NCBI GenBank assembly: GCA_963665455.1
Contig: OY762279.1
Span: 4,464,001 to 4,528,000, forward strand
Source: VXNE01 sp963665455
GTDB lineage: Bacteria; Pseudomonadota; Gammaproteobacteria; Pseudomonadales; Azotimanducaceae
Direction of reading: 5' to 3'
Length of the DNA: 64,000 nt
Both the position numbers and the translations under genes were made by a program. Positions 18,361 through 25,615 of this stretch are shown one piece after another (the stretch's first letter is position 1; the number at the start of each line of letters is the position of its first letter). Below the pieces are notes generated by a model. The model was not told where the DNA came from and did no database searches. It worked only from the letters and a program-made list of their open reading frames with translations.

Positions 18361-18582
18361 ATGCGCTATCTCGTGCAACTGCTCATCCCCGCCCTGATCC
18401 TCCTGGGGGTGATCTGGGCCATCTCGCGCAGCCGACGCACCAACACGCGATCCGCCTCCGGTGACGGTAACGAACTCCTTTCCACCCCCGCCTTTCTGCT
18501 CATTCTGGTGATCGGCGCGGCGCTGGCGGTGGCGTTGCTGTTTGCGATGGGCGCCTGGACGGGGGTTCAAGCAGATCCATGA
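18361..18582 (+). CDS. Small two-helix membrane protein
   Basis: A 73-residue protein with two hydrophobic segments (about 4-21 and 41-64) joined by a basic/serine-rich loop (SRSRRTNTRSASGDG). The ATG at 18361 sits between the divergent symporter and this gene; longer in-frame extensions lack hydrophobic character. Its last 83 bases overlap the 3' end of the convergent peptide transporter gene. No family is recognised. The hydrophobic pattern supports a real membrane protein, but the overlap lowers confidence. Confidence 0.6.
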   Translation: MRYLVQLLIPALILLGVIWAISRSRRTNTRSASGDGNELLSTPAFLLILVIGAALAVALLFAMGAWTGVQADP

Positions 18583-20074
18583 TGCGGTGCCGGCACGCGA
18601 ACGCCGCGATGGCGGCGACCGTGCAGCCGGCCGCGATGCCGAGGTAGACGGCCCGGATACCGACGGGTTCCGCCAACGCGCCGATCTGCCCCGACACCCA
18701 GATGCCGACGCCCCCGAAGAGGAGCCACACGCCCATGAGGGTGTTCGCCAAGCGCCGCGGGGCCTCCCGACTCACGAACGCCTGACCCACCGGCACCACG
18801 GTCATCTGGCCGAAGGTGATGACCCAGTAGTAGACCAGGGGCCAGAACAAGGGGATCTGCCCGTCCGTGTCGTCGCCCATGGCCGGCAGGATGGCGGCCA
18901 GGATTCCGAACGCGCCGGCCGTCAGCAACAGGCCGGCAGCCATCTTGGCCGGGGGTTCCCGCAAGACCCCGCGCTCGTCCAGGGCATTCCACACCGCCAG
19001 CATGATAGGACCGACGATGATCACGAACAGCGCCTGCGCCGAATGGATCCAGAGCGTGGGAATCTCGAATCCGAACACCACCCGGTCGGTGTCGTTCTCG
19101 ACGAATAGGCTGAACGAGCCACCCCATTGTTCAAAGGCCGCGATGAAGACGAAGTAAGCGAGGCACATGCCGCAGATCGCGACGACGCGCCGCCGCTCCA
19201 CCCGCGAGAGGGTGAGCAGGCTGGCGTCCAGGGCGATGGGGCTCGCCGCGGCCGGCCTCAATGCATCGGCGGACGATTGCGCGGAAGGCCGGACCCGCGA
19301 CAGGAGCGCCGCCGCCAAGGCCACCATCACGGCGGCCGCCGCAAGCCCCTCGATCCAGCCCATGCGGCTCGCGATGGTCCCGGAGACCAAGGCACCGACG
19401 ATGAAGCCGAGCATCGCCGCCATGAACAGGAGCGTGTAGCCCGCCTCGCGTTTGGCCCTGCTGCCCTCGTAGAGCGACCCCACCATGACGGCCAGGGCCG
19501 GGGACTGCAGACCAAAGCCCGCGATGAAAGTGGCCAAGGCTCCGTAGAAGAGCACCGACATCGTTGCGTAGGCCCCCACCGCGGCGTCATGGAGTACCTC
19601 CGCGCCCGCCGCGTCCACGGAGTATCCGCGCGCTTCCGCCAGGAGCCGGACGGCCGACGCGTCGTCGAGCCCCAAGCGCGCAATGGGAACGTCCGCAGCG
19701 AGGATCACCGCCCGCACCGGCGCATCGTGCACGTGGCCGAACATGGCCGGCACCAGTCCCACCGCGATGAGCAGGAAGAACGCTGCGGCTTGCAGCCACA
19801 TGCCGAGGACGGCCGCCCGGCGCTGGCCGAGGAACGCGTCCGCGATCCATCCTCCGATGACCGGGGAGCCGTGCACCAAGCCCGTGAACAGGCCGTAAAG
19901 GCGCACCGCCTCGGCATTCGTCCAACCGTAGCCGTACTCCGCGGGCGCGGCCGTCATGATGAGCACGAGATGGCCGATCAGGCCCGCGTACGCCGCGATG
20001 TGCCATAAGGCCACGTGCGTCAGGGGGTAGATCTGACGCGGATGATGGAGGAGAACCTCGGTGAAGCGTGCCAT
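18500..20074 (-). CDS. POT/PTR2-like oligopeptide:proton symporter (MFS)
   Basis: A 524-residue major-facilitator protein with about twelve to fourteen hydrophobic helices. The POT-family marks are SPVIGGWIADAFLGQRRAAV early in the chain, the repeat around GYTLLFMAAMLGFIVGAL where the family has AGF-x-FYMGIN, and FEQWGGSFSLF, corresponding to the F-(F/Y)-E-Q signature with an extracellular-facing loop. Several of the strict PTR2 residues are altered, so it is a divergent member. It should import di- or tripeptides or peptide-like compounds. It ends within the small membrane protein on the other strand. Confidence 0.82.
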   Translation of the reverse strand: MARFTEVLLHHPRQIYPLTHVALWHIAAYAGLIGHLVLIMTAAPAEYGYGWTNAEAVRLYGLFTGLVHGSPVIGGWIADAFLGQRRAAVLGMWLQAAAFFLLIAVGLVPAMFGHVHDAPVRAVILAADVPIARLGLDDASAVRLLAEARGYSVDAAGAEVLHDAAVGAYATMSVLFYGALATFIAGFGLQSPALAVMVGSLYEGSRAKREAGYTLLFMAAMLGFIVGALVSGTIASRMGWIEGLAAAAVMVALAAALLSRVRPSAQSSADALRPAAASPIALDASLLTLSRVERRRVVAICGMCLAYFVFIAAFEQWGGSFSLFVENDTDRVVFGFEIPTLWIHSAQALFVIIVGPIMLAVWNALDERGVLREPPAKMAAGLLLTAGAFGILAAILPAMGDDTDGQIPLFWPLVYYWVITFGQMTVVPVGQAFVSREAPRRLANTLMGVWLLFGGVGIWVSGQIGALAEPVGIRAVYLGIAAGCTVAAIAAFACRHRIMDLLEPPSRRPSQTATPPPAPRRSPE

Positions 20075-20127
20075 CGTCCCTCGCCGCGCCGGCGCGGTGC
20101 GTCGCCCGCCGACGGTCGGCGGAACGC

Positions 20128-21138
20128 TCAGATGCCCAGCGTGCGGACGACGAAGCGCTGGAACGCGTGCATCGCCCCTTCGCTGTTGCCGTCAGGATTG
20201 TAGATGACCCGGCCCCGGTCGTAGCCGAGGGACGCGAGGCCCTTCTGCACCGACTCGCAGAGCGACTTGTCTTCCCCACCGATGTCGCCCCAGTCCGGCC
20301 GCCACTCCTCCGTGTCGAGTTCCTCGGGCAGCCGGTACACGTCCATCCGGCCCGCGCCCGTGCGGGCCGGGCCCTCCGGAGCGCCGAAGTTCATGGCGTG
20401 GATCGACTGCTTCTCGCGGGTGCCCGAGTTCCAGAACACGAAGCTCGGAAAGAGCGTCCAGAACATCTGCTGGTCCCCATCGGCGCGGCGCGTTCCGCTC
20501 ATCTGCTTGGCCCAGAGGTCATGCCCCGTGTAGGTCAGGTCCTCGAAGGTCAGGTCCCGCAGGGAGCCGGGGTGCGCCGGAGGGCAGTGATAGCACTCGA
20601 GGAAGTTGTCCATGACGATCTTCCAATTCGCCCGGATGGGGAAGTACTCATCGTACCTCTGCTGCAGCGTGCCGCCCCGGCCGCGCATGATGATGACGCT
20701 CTGGTCGAGCAACTCCGCCGTGATGTAGCCGCCCGGCGTACGCAGATCGCCCACCCAGCCGGCGTACGTCCAGCTCTTGTAGAAGAGTTCGTGCTTTTCG
20801 CGTTCGTAGACGTCGGGGTCGAGATGGGCCCATGCGGGGAGAGAATGGGATCGAGCGGGATCGTCCGTGACCCCGGTGGGCGTAGCGGGCCTACACCGCA
20901 CGAGCGTCTGTTCCCAAAGCTCCACCGACATCGGACTAGCAGGGTCCCCGCAGAGGCCAACCAGCTCCTCGATGCGCCCGATGTACTGCTCCTGAACCGT
21001 CTGGCCGACGTACTCGTTCGGCGCGACGAGTCTGATGGTCGACCCGCCCTGCCGAGCCTCAAGCGGACTGATCCACGTGCTGAATTGCTCCGGCGCAAGC
21101 TCGGCCCGCAACCGTGCGAGGCACTCTTCCCACACCAT
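20128..21138 (-). CDS. DnaA domain I fused to Rieske-less ring-hydroxylating oxygenase
   Basis: A 336-residue chimera read in one frame. Residues 1 to about 75 match DnaA domain I: VWEECLARLRAELAPEQFS (2-20), TWISPLEA, the strand TIRLVAPNEYV, then QEQYIGRIEELVGLCGD and the last strand MSVELW. From about 80 the protein is the alpha subunit of a ring-hydroxylating oxygenase: SLPAWAHLDPDVYEREKHEL, then SWTYAGWVG, then RANWKIVMDNFLECYHCPPA with His184 and His189 of the mononuclear iron site, and a C-terminal EDKSLCESVQKGL region with the likely Asp ligand. The [2Fe-2S] Rieske segment with its two Cys-His pairs is missing: the chain jumps from IIMRGRGGTLQ straight to the catalytic domain. ATG 21138 has AAGGGG upstream. 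Read-through of two genes is unlikely, because domain I extends past the only internal Met (M70). Confidence 0.75.
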   Translation of the reverse strand: MVWEECLARLRAELAPEQFSTWISPLEARQGGSTIRLVAPNEYVGQTVQEQYIGRIEELVGLCGDPASPMSVELWEQTLVRCRPATPTGVTDDPARSHSLPAWAHLDPDVYEREKHELFYKSWTYAGWVGDLRTPGGYITAELLDQSVIIMRGRGGTLQQRYDEYFPIRANWKIVMDNFLECYHCPPAHPGSLRDLTFEDLTYTGHDLWAKQMSGTRRADGDQQMFWTLFPSFVFWNSGTREKQSIHAMNFGAPEGPARTGAGRMDVYRLPEELDTEEWRPDWGDIGGEDKSLCESVQKGLASLGYDRGRVIYNPDGNSEGAMHAFQRFVVRTLGI

Positions 21139-21331
21139 CCCCGTCCCCTTGGCCGCAGCAAATCTAGCTCGCCGAGAGTCTCCCAGCCTTACCGGCATGT
21201 GTCCACAACGACTCAAGGGCGGGCCGATCACGCCCGAACGCGGTGGTGCTATCCGGTATCATCGACTCGCGGCGCGAACACGAGTCGTCACCAAGAGCGA
21301 ACGAGTCGTCGCACGACGAGGAGAGAAACGC

Positions 21332-22396
21332 ATGGCCGAACTGCTCGGGAGCGACTTCACCTCGAAGTTCAAGAAGCGTGTGGCGTCGGCCCGGGAAGTT
21401 TGGATTTGTTCGGCATGGATGACCGAAAGCCAGGCTCTGAACGCCTTGGTCAGCCGGAAGCGAGAATGTGCCGTGCGGGTCATCGTCGGCATTCGCGGGA
21501 ACGCAACATCGCCCGACAGCCTGTACAGGCTCGCGCAGGAGTTCGGGTGGGAGAGGGTCAGGATCGCCGATCCACCGGACCGTCTGTTCCACGCCAAGCT
21601 CTTCCTGTTCCACTACCCCCGACGTCCGACCGTCGCGTGGATTGGCAGCGCCAACTTCACGGGCCACGGAATGGAGGTGAACAGAGAACTGATGCTTGAG
21701 ACCAGCCACAGCAGCGCCGTGACGGCTATGCAGAAGTGGTTCGACAAAGAGTGGGAGGATTGCTGCCCCGATACGGAGGCGGTGGCCGCAGCGTATCGGC
21801 AGCGGTGGACGCCGCCCAACGAATTCAACGGCGACTGGGGCGGCGAGCCAGCACCAGTCGGGCCCCGCCCCCGAACCGGGCCAGACAGGCGCAGCTTGGT
21901 CGACTTGCGGGAAAAGCCGGACAACGGCAAGTGCTACAAATTCAAGTACTTCGGAGAAGACCGCTGGGCGAAATCGCTCGCCGAGATTGCACGCAACGTG
22001 CTCGTCGCCTTCGGGGACGCTGATCCAGATTTCCTGACAAGGTTCGCGACGAAGGATGACGAGGCGCGCACGGCTCTCCCGAGCGCCACGAGGCGTTACC
22101 TGAGCAAAAGACGCGGGGAGCTGGGCACACAACCGCCAAAGGGTGGGCTACCAAAGCCACATGGGCAATGGCGGATGGCGCAACGCTTGGAGGAGCACCT
22201 CTTTTTTCAGGGTAAATCGCGTCCCGGCATACTAAAGATGGCTTGCGAGGCCATGGACGTAACCTACGGAGAGGGCGACGCAGGGCCCATCGACTTTCAA
22301 AGTACCCAGAGAAGCAAGCCACCCGGATTCGCGGAAGGCGAGGTCATCCTAGTGAAGATCGGAACCAGATCGGAGCGTCACCGGCTAGACTCTTAG
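21332..22396 (+). CDS. Phospholipase-D-like nuclease domain protein
   Basis: A 354-residue protein. The N-terminal half has one PLD catalytic block: FHAKLFLF (86-93) with His87 and Lys89, followed by VAWIGSANFTGHGMEVN (101-117), in which Asn108 and the later GS-x-N motif complete the phosphodiesterase site. One block implies a dimer. The C-terminal half (about 190-354) is uncharacterised, with KFKYFGEDRWAKSLAEIA and basic stretches suited to nucleic-acid binding. The GAGGAGAG ribosome site lies just ahead of ATG 21332. PLD nucleases of this layout occur as restriction or defence effectors and DNA-repair enzymes, so a defence role is inference. It is divergent from the chimeric gene and convergent with the HhH gene. 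Confidence 0.78.
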   Translation: MAELLGSDFTSKFKKRVASAREVWICSAWMTESQALNALVSRKRECAVRVIVGIRGNATSPDSLYRLAQEFGWERVRIADPPDRLFHAKLFLFHYPRRPTVAWIGSANFTGHGMEVNRELMLETSHSSAVTAMQKWFDKEWEDCCPDTEAVAAAYRQRWTPPNEFNGDWGGEPAPVGPRPRTGPDRRSLVDLREKPDNGKCYKFKYFGEDRWAKSLAEIARNVLVAFGDADPDFLTRFATKDDEARTALPSATRRYLSKRRGELGTQPPKGGLPKPHGQWRMAQRLEEHLFFQGKSRPGILKMACEAMDVTYGEGDAGPIDFQSTQRSKPPGFAEGEVILVKIGTRSERHRLDS

Positions 22397-22516
22397 GCGC
22401 GGTCCGTTCCTTGCTGCCTAGTGCTAGTGGACGTCCTTGACGCGGCTCTCATTGATGCACAGTCCCACCGAGTCCAGTCCTGACGACGAGCCCTTTGGAC
22501 AGTAAGGCTGATCGGG

Positions 22517-23116
22517 TCACGCGTCTCCATCGGGTACCTGTTGATGATCGCGACAGAACTGCCAAAGATAGGCGTCCACCTGCTGCCGGGTGAGTCCGTG
22601 TTCCCGCGCAAGAAAGGTCACCATTTGGTCCGGGGTCGCCGAACACGCATTGGCGCATTGGATGATCCACGTGTCCGCCTTTTCGGTGTCCTCGATACCG
22701 AGAATCAGGGCCAAGTGTTGGCCCGTCGCGGGCCCTATCCAAGGCAACTCCACCAGGGCCGAGCGGCCTCGCTCCACCACACGCTCCCTGAAGGCGGGCC
22801 ACCCTTCCGCGTTGATCATTCGGCATCCCTTGAGGAAAGCGTCGGCCTTGGCCTGATTGCGGATCGGTAGCGTCTGGGCGTCCACCCCGTCCATCGCCAC
22901 GATCTTGTCCAGATCCAGCTCGTGGAATGCCGCTACGAGGGCAGGCAAGTGCTTGGCCACGACCGCAGTACGGAAACCCGACTCAAAGACCACGCAAAGG
23001 TAGTCCTCAAGGAAAGTCCTCAGATCCACATCCTCGAACTTGCGAGGCTTGAAGATGTCGTCGCCCACATGCCTGCGAGCCACAGCCAGCATCCGGCTTG
23101 CCTTGTCCTTGTCCAC
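22517..23116 (-). CDS. HhH-GPD-like DNA glycosylase family protein
   Basis: A 199-residue all-helical protein. The central hairpin LVELPWIGPATGQHLALILG (121-140) matches the helix-hairpin-helix of the HhH-GPD superfamily, and KADTWIIQCA follows with Asp148 where the catalytic aspartate is expected. The front helices (FLEDYLCVVFESGFRTAVVAKH) fit the same fold. No C-terminal four-cysteine Fe-S loop is present. It may excise damaged or modified bases. I chose GTG 23116 because GGGAG lies 8 bases upstream and the helical fold starts there; the frame also extends to 23230. It is convergent with the PLD nuclease gene, so the two could be a DNA-targeting pair (inference). Confidence 0.68.
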   Translation of the reverse strand: MDKDKASRMLAVARRHVGDDIFKPRKFEDVDLRTFLEDYLCVVFESGFRTAVVAKHLPALVAAFHELDLDKIVAMDGVDAQTLPIRNQAKADAFLKGCRMINAEGWPAFRERVVERGRSALVELPWIGPATGQHLALILGIEDTEKADTWIIQCANACSATPDQMVTFLAREHGLTRQQVDAYLWQFCRDHQQVPDGDA

Positions 23117-23226
23117 ACGAATCGCTCCCGTGACCGTCGCCGAGTATGGCCCAAAACGCAAACGACCGCTCCCGCCAAGTGAATCCCGCGCCCGATGGCA
23201 TCTGCGTGCGGGGGCGTGGGACGGAA

Positions 23227-23517
23227 TCACGTCTTGTCCGGCAGCCCCTTCGAGATATCCCCCCGGCGATTGATCAGCCGGTCCGGATCCGCGTCCCGGG
23301 TGTTGTGCATCGCCCGGTCCACCATCTTGTCGTACTTGGGATCGAGGCGTTCGAGCTTCGAGAGGTTCGACAGGTGCACCGAGGGGCGGGAGACGATGCG
23401 CCGGGTGCTTTCGCTACCGCAGCGTTCGCACGGATGCGGCGCGTTGGCGCGCGACACCGGGGCGAGCACGGACGTCACCGCCCGGCAGTTACTGCAGCGG
23501 TACTCGTAGATGGGCAT
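23227..23517 (-). CDS. FmdB-family zinc-ribbon protein
   Basis: A 96-residue protein beginning MPIYEYRCSNCRAVTSV with Cys8 and Cys11, then CERCGSESTRR (Cys30, Cys33), the four-cysteine zinc ribbon of the FmdB family. The rest is a charged tail ending in a helical SNLSKLERLDPKYDKMVDRA segment. FmdB-like proteins are thought to be regulatory or structural metal proteins. It starts 20 bases after the stop of the upstream small gene and is the last gene of the di-iron cluster, so it may help metal loading or complex formation there (inference). Confidence 0.83.
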   Translation of the reverse strand: MPIYEYRCSNCRAVTSVLAPVSRANAPHPCERCGSESTRRIVSRPSVHLSNLSKLERLDPKYDKMVDRAMHNTRDADPDRLINRRGDISKGLPDKT

Positions 23518-23537
23518 CCGCCGCCCGCCCGGCGCCG

Positions 23538-23924
23538 TCAGGCGGCGAGTTCCGCTCCCTTGTCGATCAGGGCCTGAATCGAGAGGTGATAGCGCTCGAA
23601 CTTCATCTTGTCGAGGACGTTGCGGGAGCTCACGATCTCGCGGTCGGTGTCCAGGGAGAGCAGCGACGGTCCGGTCCCCTTCTTGCGGCGCTTGAGGTAG
23701 TTCGTCCAGTCGCGCGCGGGCATGTCGATGACCAGTTCGACGTCGCGCAGGTCGTCCTCGCCGATCGCCTCGATCATGCCAACCTCGAATGCCTCCAGGA
23801 TGACCCTGCGAATCGTCTTGCCGGCCTTGAAGCCGATCACCACGTCCGCGCTGCCGAGTTTCCGGTAGGCGGGATCGACGTTGAGCGCGTCTCTCGCGCC
23901 TTCGAGCCAATCGAGCTGGGGCAT
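23538..23924 (-). CDS. Small protein of di-iron cluster, paralogue of the upstream gene
   Basis: A 128-residue protein, soluble, of unknown function. It shares a block with the gene at 23939-24394: a strand then DMPARDWTNYL here against HMPRADWREML there, then LLSLDTDR against LNSLDLDR, and a closing amphipathic helix (YHLSIQALIDKGAEL). The overall strand-helix order resembles SCP-2 sterol-carrier folds, but I cannot confirm that. The start could also be an ATG 9 bases upstream (23933). It lies 14 bases after its paralogue, so the two are co-expressed and may be paired subunits or effector proteins of the neighbouring oxygenase. Confidence 0.72.
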   Translation of the reverse strand: MPQLDWLEGARDALNVDPAYRKLGSADVVIGFKAGKTIRRVILEAFEVGMIEAIGEDDLRDVELVIDMPARDWTNYLKRRKKGTGPSLLSLDTDREIVSSRNVLDKMKFERYHLSIQALIDKGAELAA

Positions 23925-23938
23925 GTGTCTCAAGTCCT

Positions 23939-24394
23939 CTAGGCGAACGCCGTCTTCACGCGCGCGGACGCGTCGAAGTAGAACTGCAGCGTCTGGTTGT
24001 AGCGAAAGAAGAGGTCTTCCCGGTATTGGTCCCCGTGCCTCGACGTCGAGAGGCCGTCGTCCCGGTCGAGGTCGAGGCTGTTCAGGGTGTGATTCTCCGT
24101 GGCGTGGCCATGGTGCTGGATGTCCTCAAGCATCTCCCGCCAGTCCGCCCTCGGCATGTGCATGTAGAAGTCGACCTCGTCGAGCGCGGCCTCGTCCGCC
24201 GCCACGCCCCCCTTGCACTCGGCACCCTCGAAGGTCAGCACGAACACGTCCTCGAGCACGCTCTCGTCCTCGCCCGTGACGACCAGGCCGGCCGTGCAGT
24301 TGCAGTGTCCGCCACCGGCGCCCTGGTAGCGGTCATCGCTGTTGTAGACGGCCGCGACCGCGCCGAACCATGCTTCCGAGGGAAACCTCGCCAT
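23939..24394 (-). CDS. Small protein of di-iron cluster, paralogue of the downstream gene
   Basis: A 151-residue protein. The N-terminal part has a Cys/His-bearing GGGHCNCTAGLVVTGE stretch followed by strands (VLEDVFVLTFEGAE). The C-terminal part has VDFYMHMPRADWREML, NSLDLDRDD and a helix FFRYNQTLQFYFDASARV, matching its neighbour at 23538-23924. Its ATG overlaps the stop of the catalytically altered ferritin-like gene (ATGA), indicating translational coupling and probably a stable complex between the two products. The cysteines and histidine (Cys31, Cys33, His30) could bind metal, but this is not proven. No named family is recognised. Confidence 0.72.
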   Translation of the reverse strand: MARFPSEAWFGAVAAVYNSDDRYQGAGGGHCNCTAGLVVTGEDESVLEDVFVLTFEGAECKGGVAADEAALDEVDFYMHMPRADWREMLEDIQHHGHATENHTLNSLDLDRDDGLSTSRHGDQYREDLFFRYNQTLQFYFDASARVKTAFA

Positions 24395-25545
24395 CACGCG
24401 GCTTCCGGCAGGAAGCGCCGCATCTCCTCCGGTATGCGGTCCGCCGCGCGGGGCACGCGCAGCCAATCCCAAACGGCCTCGTAGCGCGCCATGAAGTCCC
24501 GCATCATGGCCTCCCACGTGGCCATTCCGGTGGTCGCCGCCTTCGCCACGCCGCCCCCGAAGATGACGGCCAACGCCTCGCGGAGGACCGGGTCGCGGAG
24601 TTCCCGCGCAAAGATCCGGTCGCCGATGAAGAGGAGCGTGGCCAACACCTGCGCTTGGGCGTCGACATGCGCGATGGAGTACTTCAGGTGGTCCAGGGCG
24701 TACGCCATGTGCCGCGCGCGGTCCTGAATGACGTGTGCGTAGATGAAGCGCTCCGCGTCGTTGTGCGCGAAGCGTTCGAGGTAGCGCAGGATGGTCATCG
24801 CGTACGTACCGCGCAGCAGGAACAAGTACGTGACCGCCTCCGTCCAGCCGCCCCGGCTCTCGAGGATCATGCGGTTCACCTCTCCGGGTGCCTCGAGGCC
24901 CAATCCTCCGCCGTTGTAGAGCGCGCGCTTGCGGAACACCTCGTAGTGGCGTCCGGCATCGAACGTGGCGGTCGCGAGGAACTGCTTCACCTCGTGATAG
25001 CCGTAGGCCATCTGATGCTGCCAGGAGGAGATCGTCTCGATGTCCACGTTCGCGTACTGCGAGAGTTCGGTGCACACCTGGCACACCGCGCGTTCCACGT
25101 CGTCGGGAAGAGGCTCGATGGTGTCCCAGGGAACGTCCGTCGCCGGCGCCCAGCGCCGCTGGATTGCCTCCTCGTAGAGGTCCGCCGCCGAGTCCGCCCA
25201 AACCGCCGCCTTCTCCCGAATCGCATATCCGACGGGCGGCATGCCCCGGCGAGGGATCGCACCCCGCGGATTGCGGGTCTGGTCGTTCCACTCCGTGGGA
25301 ATCTCGCCGTAGATGCCAACGTTCAAGCTACCGAGGGTCAGGCCCTTCTTGCCGGGCTTCACCCGCACGCCCCACTGGCGGGACTGGTTCATCCAGTCGA
25401 ACTTGGGGTCCGGCACGGGGGTCATGAGGTTCGCGCCGTCCGCGGAAACCGTCTCGATCCGTCTCGGCGATGACTTCGCCTGTGCGCGTTTCTTCGTATG
25501 CGAGGGGTTCCCCCTCGCGCTCCCCGGCTGACGGCTCTTGGCCAC
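24394..25545 (-). CDS. Ferritin-like di-iron paralogue lacking metal carboxylates
   Basis: A 383-residue protein clearly homologous to the next gene upstream (25616-26686): shared WAPATDVPWDTIEPLPDD, FRKRALYNGGGLG and NDAERFIYAHV. Where the paralogue has four glutamates at the predicted iron site, this protein has Gln163, Ala197, Gly246 and Arg276; the histidines (H200, H279) remain. It therefore probably cannot hold two irons and may serve as a structural or regulatory subunit, as the beta chains of bacterial multicomponent monooxygenases do. The GTG start at 25545 puts a REP-like repeat (25498-25531) inside the N-terminus, so an ATG at 25425, giving 343 residues, is a serious alternative. 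Its stop overlaps the next gene by 4 bases. Confidence 0.78.
   Translation of the reverse strand: MAKSRQPGSARGNPSHTKKRAQAKSSPRRIETVSADGANLMTPVPDPKFDWMNQSRQWGVRVKPGKKGLTLGSLNVGIYGEIPTEWNDQTRNPRGAIPRRGMPPVGYAIREKAAVWADSAADLYEEAIQRRWAPATDVPWDTIEPLPDDVERAVCQVCTELSQYANVDIETISSWQHQMAYGYHEVKQFLATATFDAGRHYEVFRKRALYNGGGLGLEAPGEVNRMILESRGGWTEAVTYLFLLRGTYAMTILRYLERFAHNDAERFIYAHVIQDRARHMAYALDHLKYSIAHVDAQAQVLATLLFIGDRIFARELRDPVLREALAVIFGGGVAKAATTGMATWEAMMRDFMARYEAVWDWLRVPRAADRIPEEMRRFLPEAA
25498..25531. repeat. REP-like palindromic repeat, copy A
   Basis: A 34-base unit with a GCGAGGGG/CCCCTCGC hairpin and a conserved GC-rich flank (GCTCCCCGGCTGA on the top strand). An almost identical unit lies at 31681-31715 in the opposite orientation, differing only in the loop. 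Such hairpin units with one conserved flank are typical of extragenic REP elements; here it falls near the 5' end of the ferritin-like gene. Confidence 0.6.
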
Positions 25546-25574
25546 GTTGTGATACCCGTCCGGTCAGGTTACGG

Positions 25575-25599
25575 AAAACGCCCGCCGGGAAGACGGGCG
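25575..25599 (-). terminator. Possible terminator or attenuator between the two ferritin-like genes
   Basis: Read on the minus strand, CGCCCG and CGGGCG form a 6-pair GC stem with a loop of about 9, followed directly by GTTTT. It falls in the 70-base gap after the active di-iron gene and before its metal-less paralogue. A leaky terminator here would give more of the first subunit than of the others. The stem is short and the T-run has only 4 bases. Confidence 0.35.
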
Positions 25600-25615
25600 C
25601 GTGGTGTGTGTTCGC

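Noticed and set aside
20128..21138. DnaA-oxygenase as two separate genes sharing a frame
   Set aside because: DnaA domain I continues beyond the only internal Met (M70) with its last strand, and no ribosome site precedes it, so a separate oxygenase start at 70 is unlikely. An assembly join remains possible and is listed under the finding.
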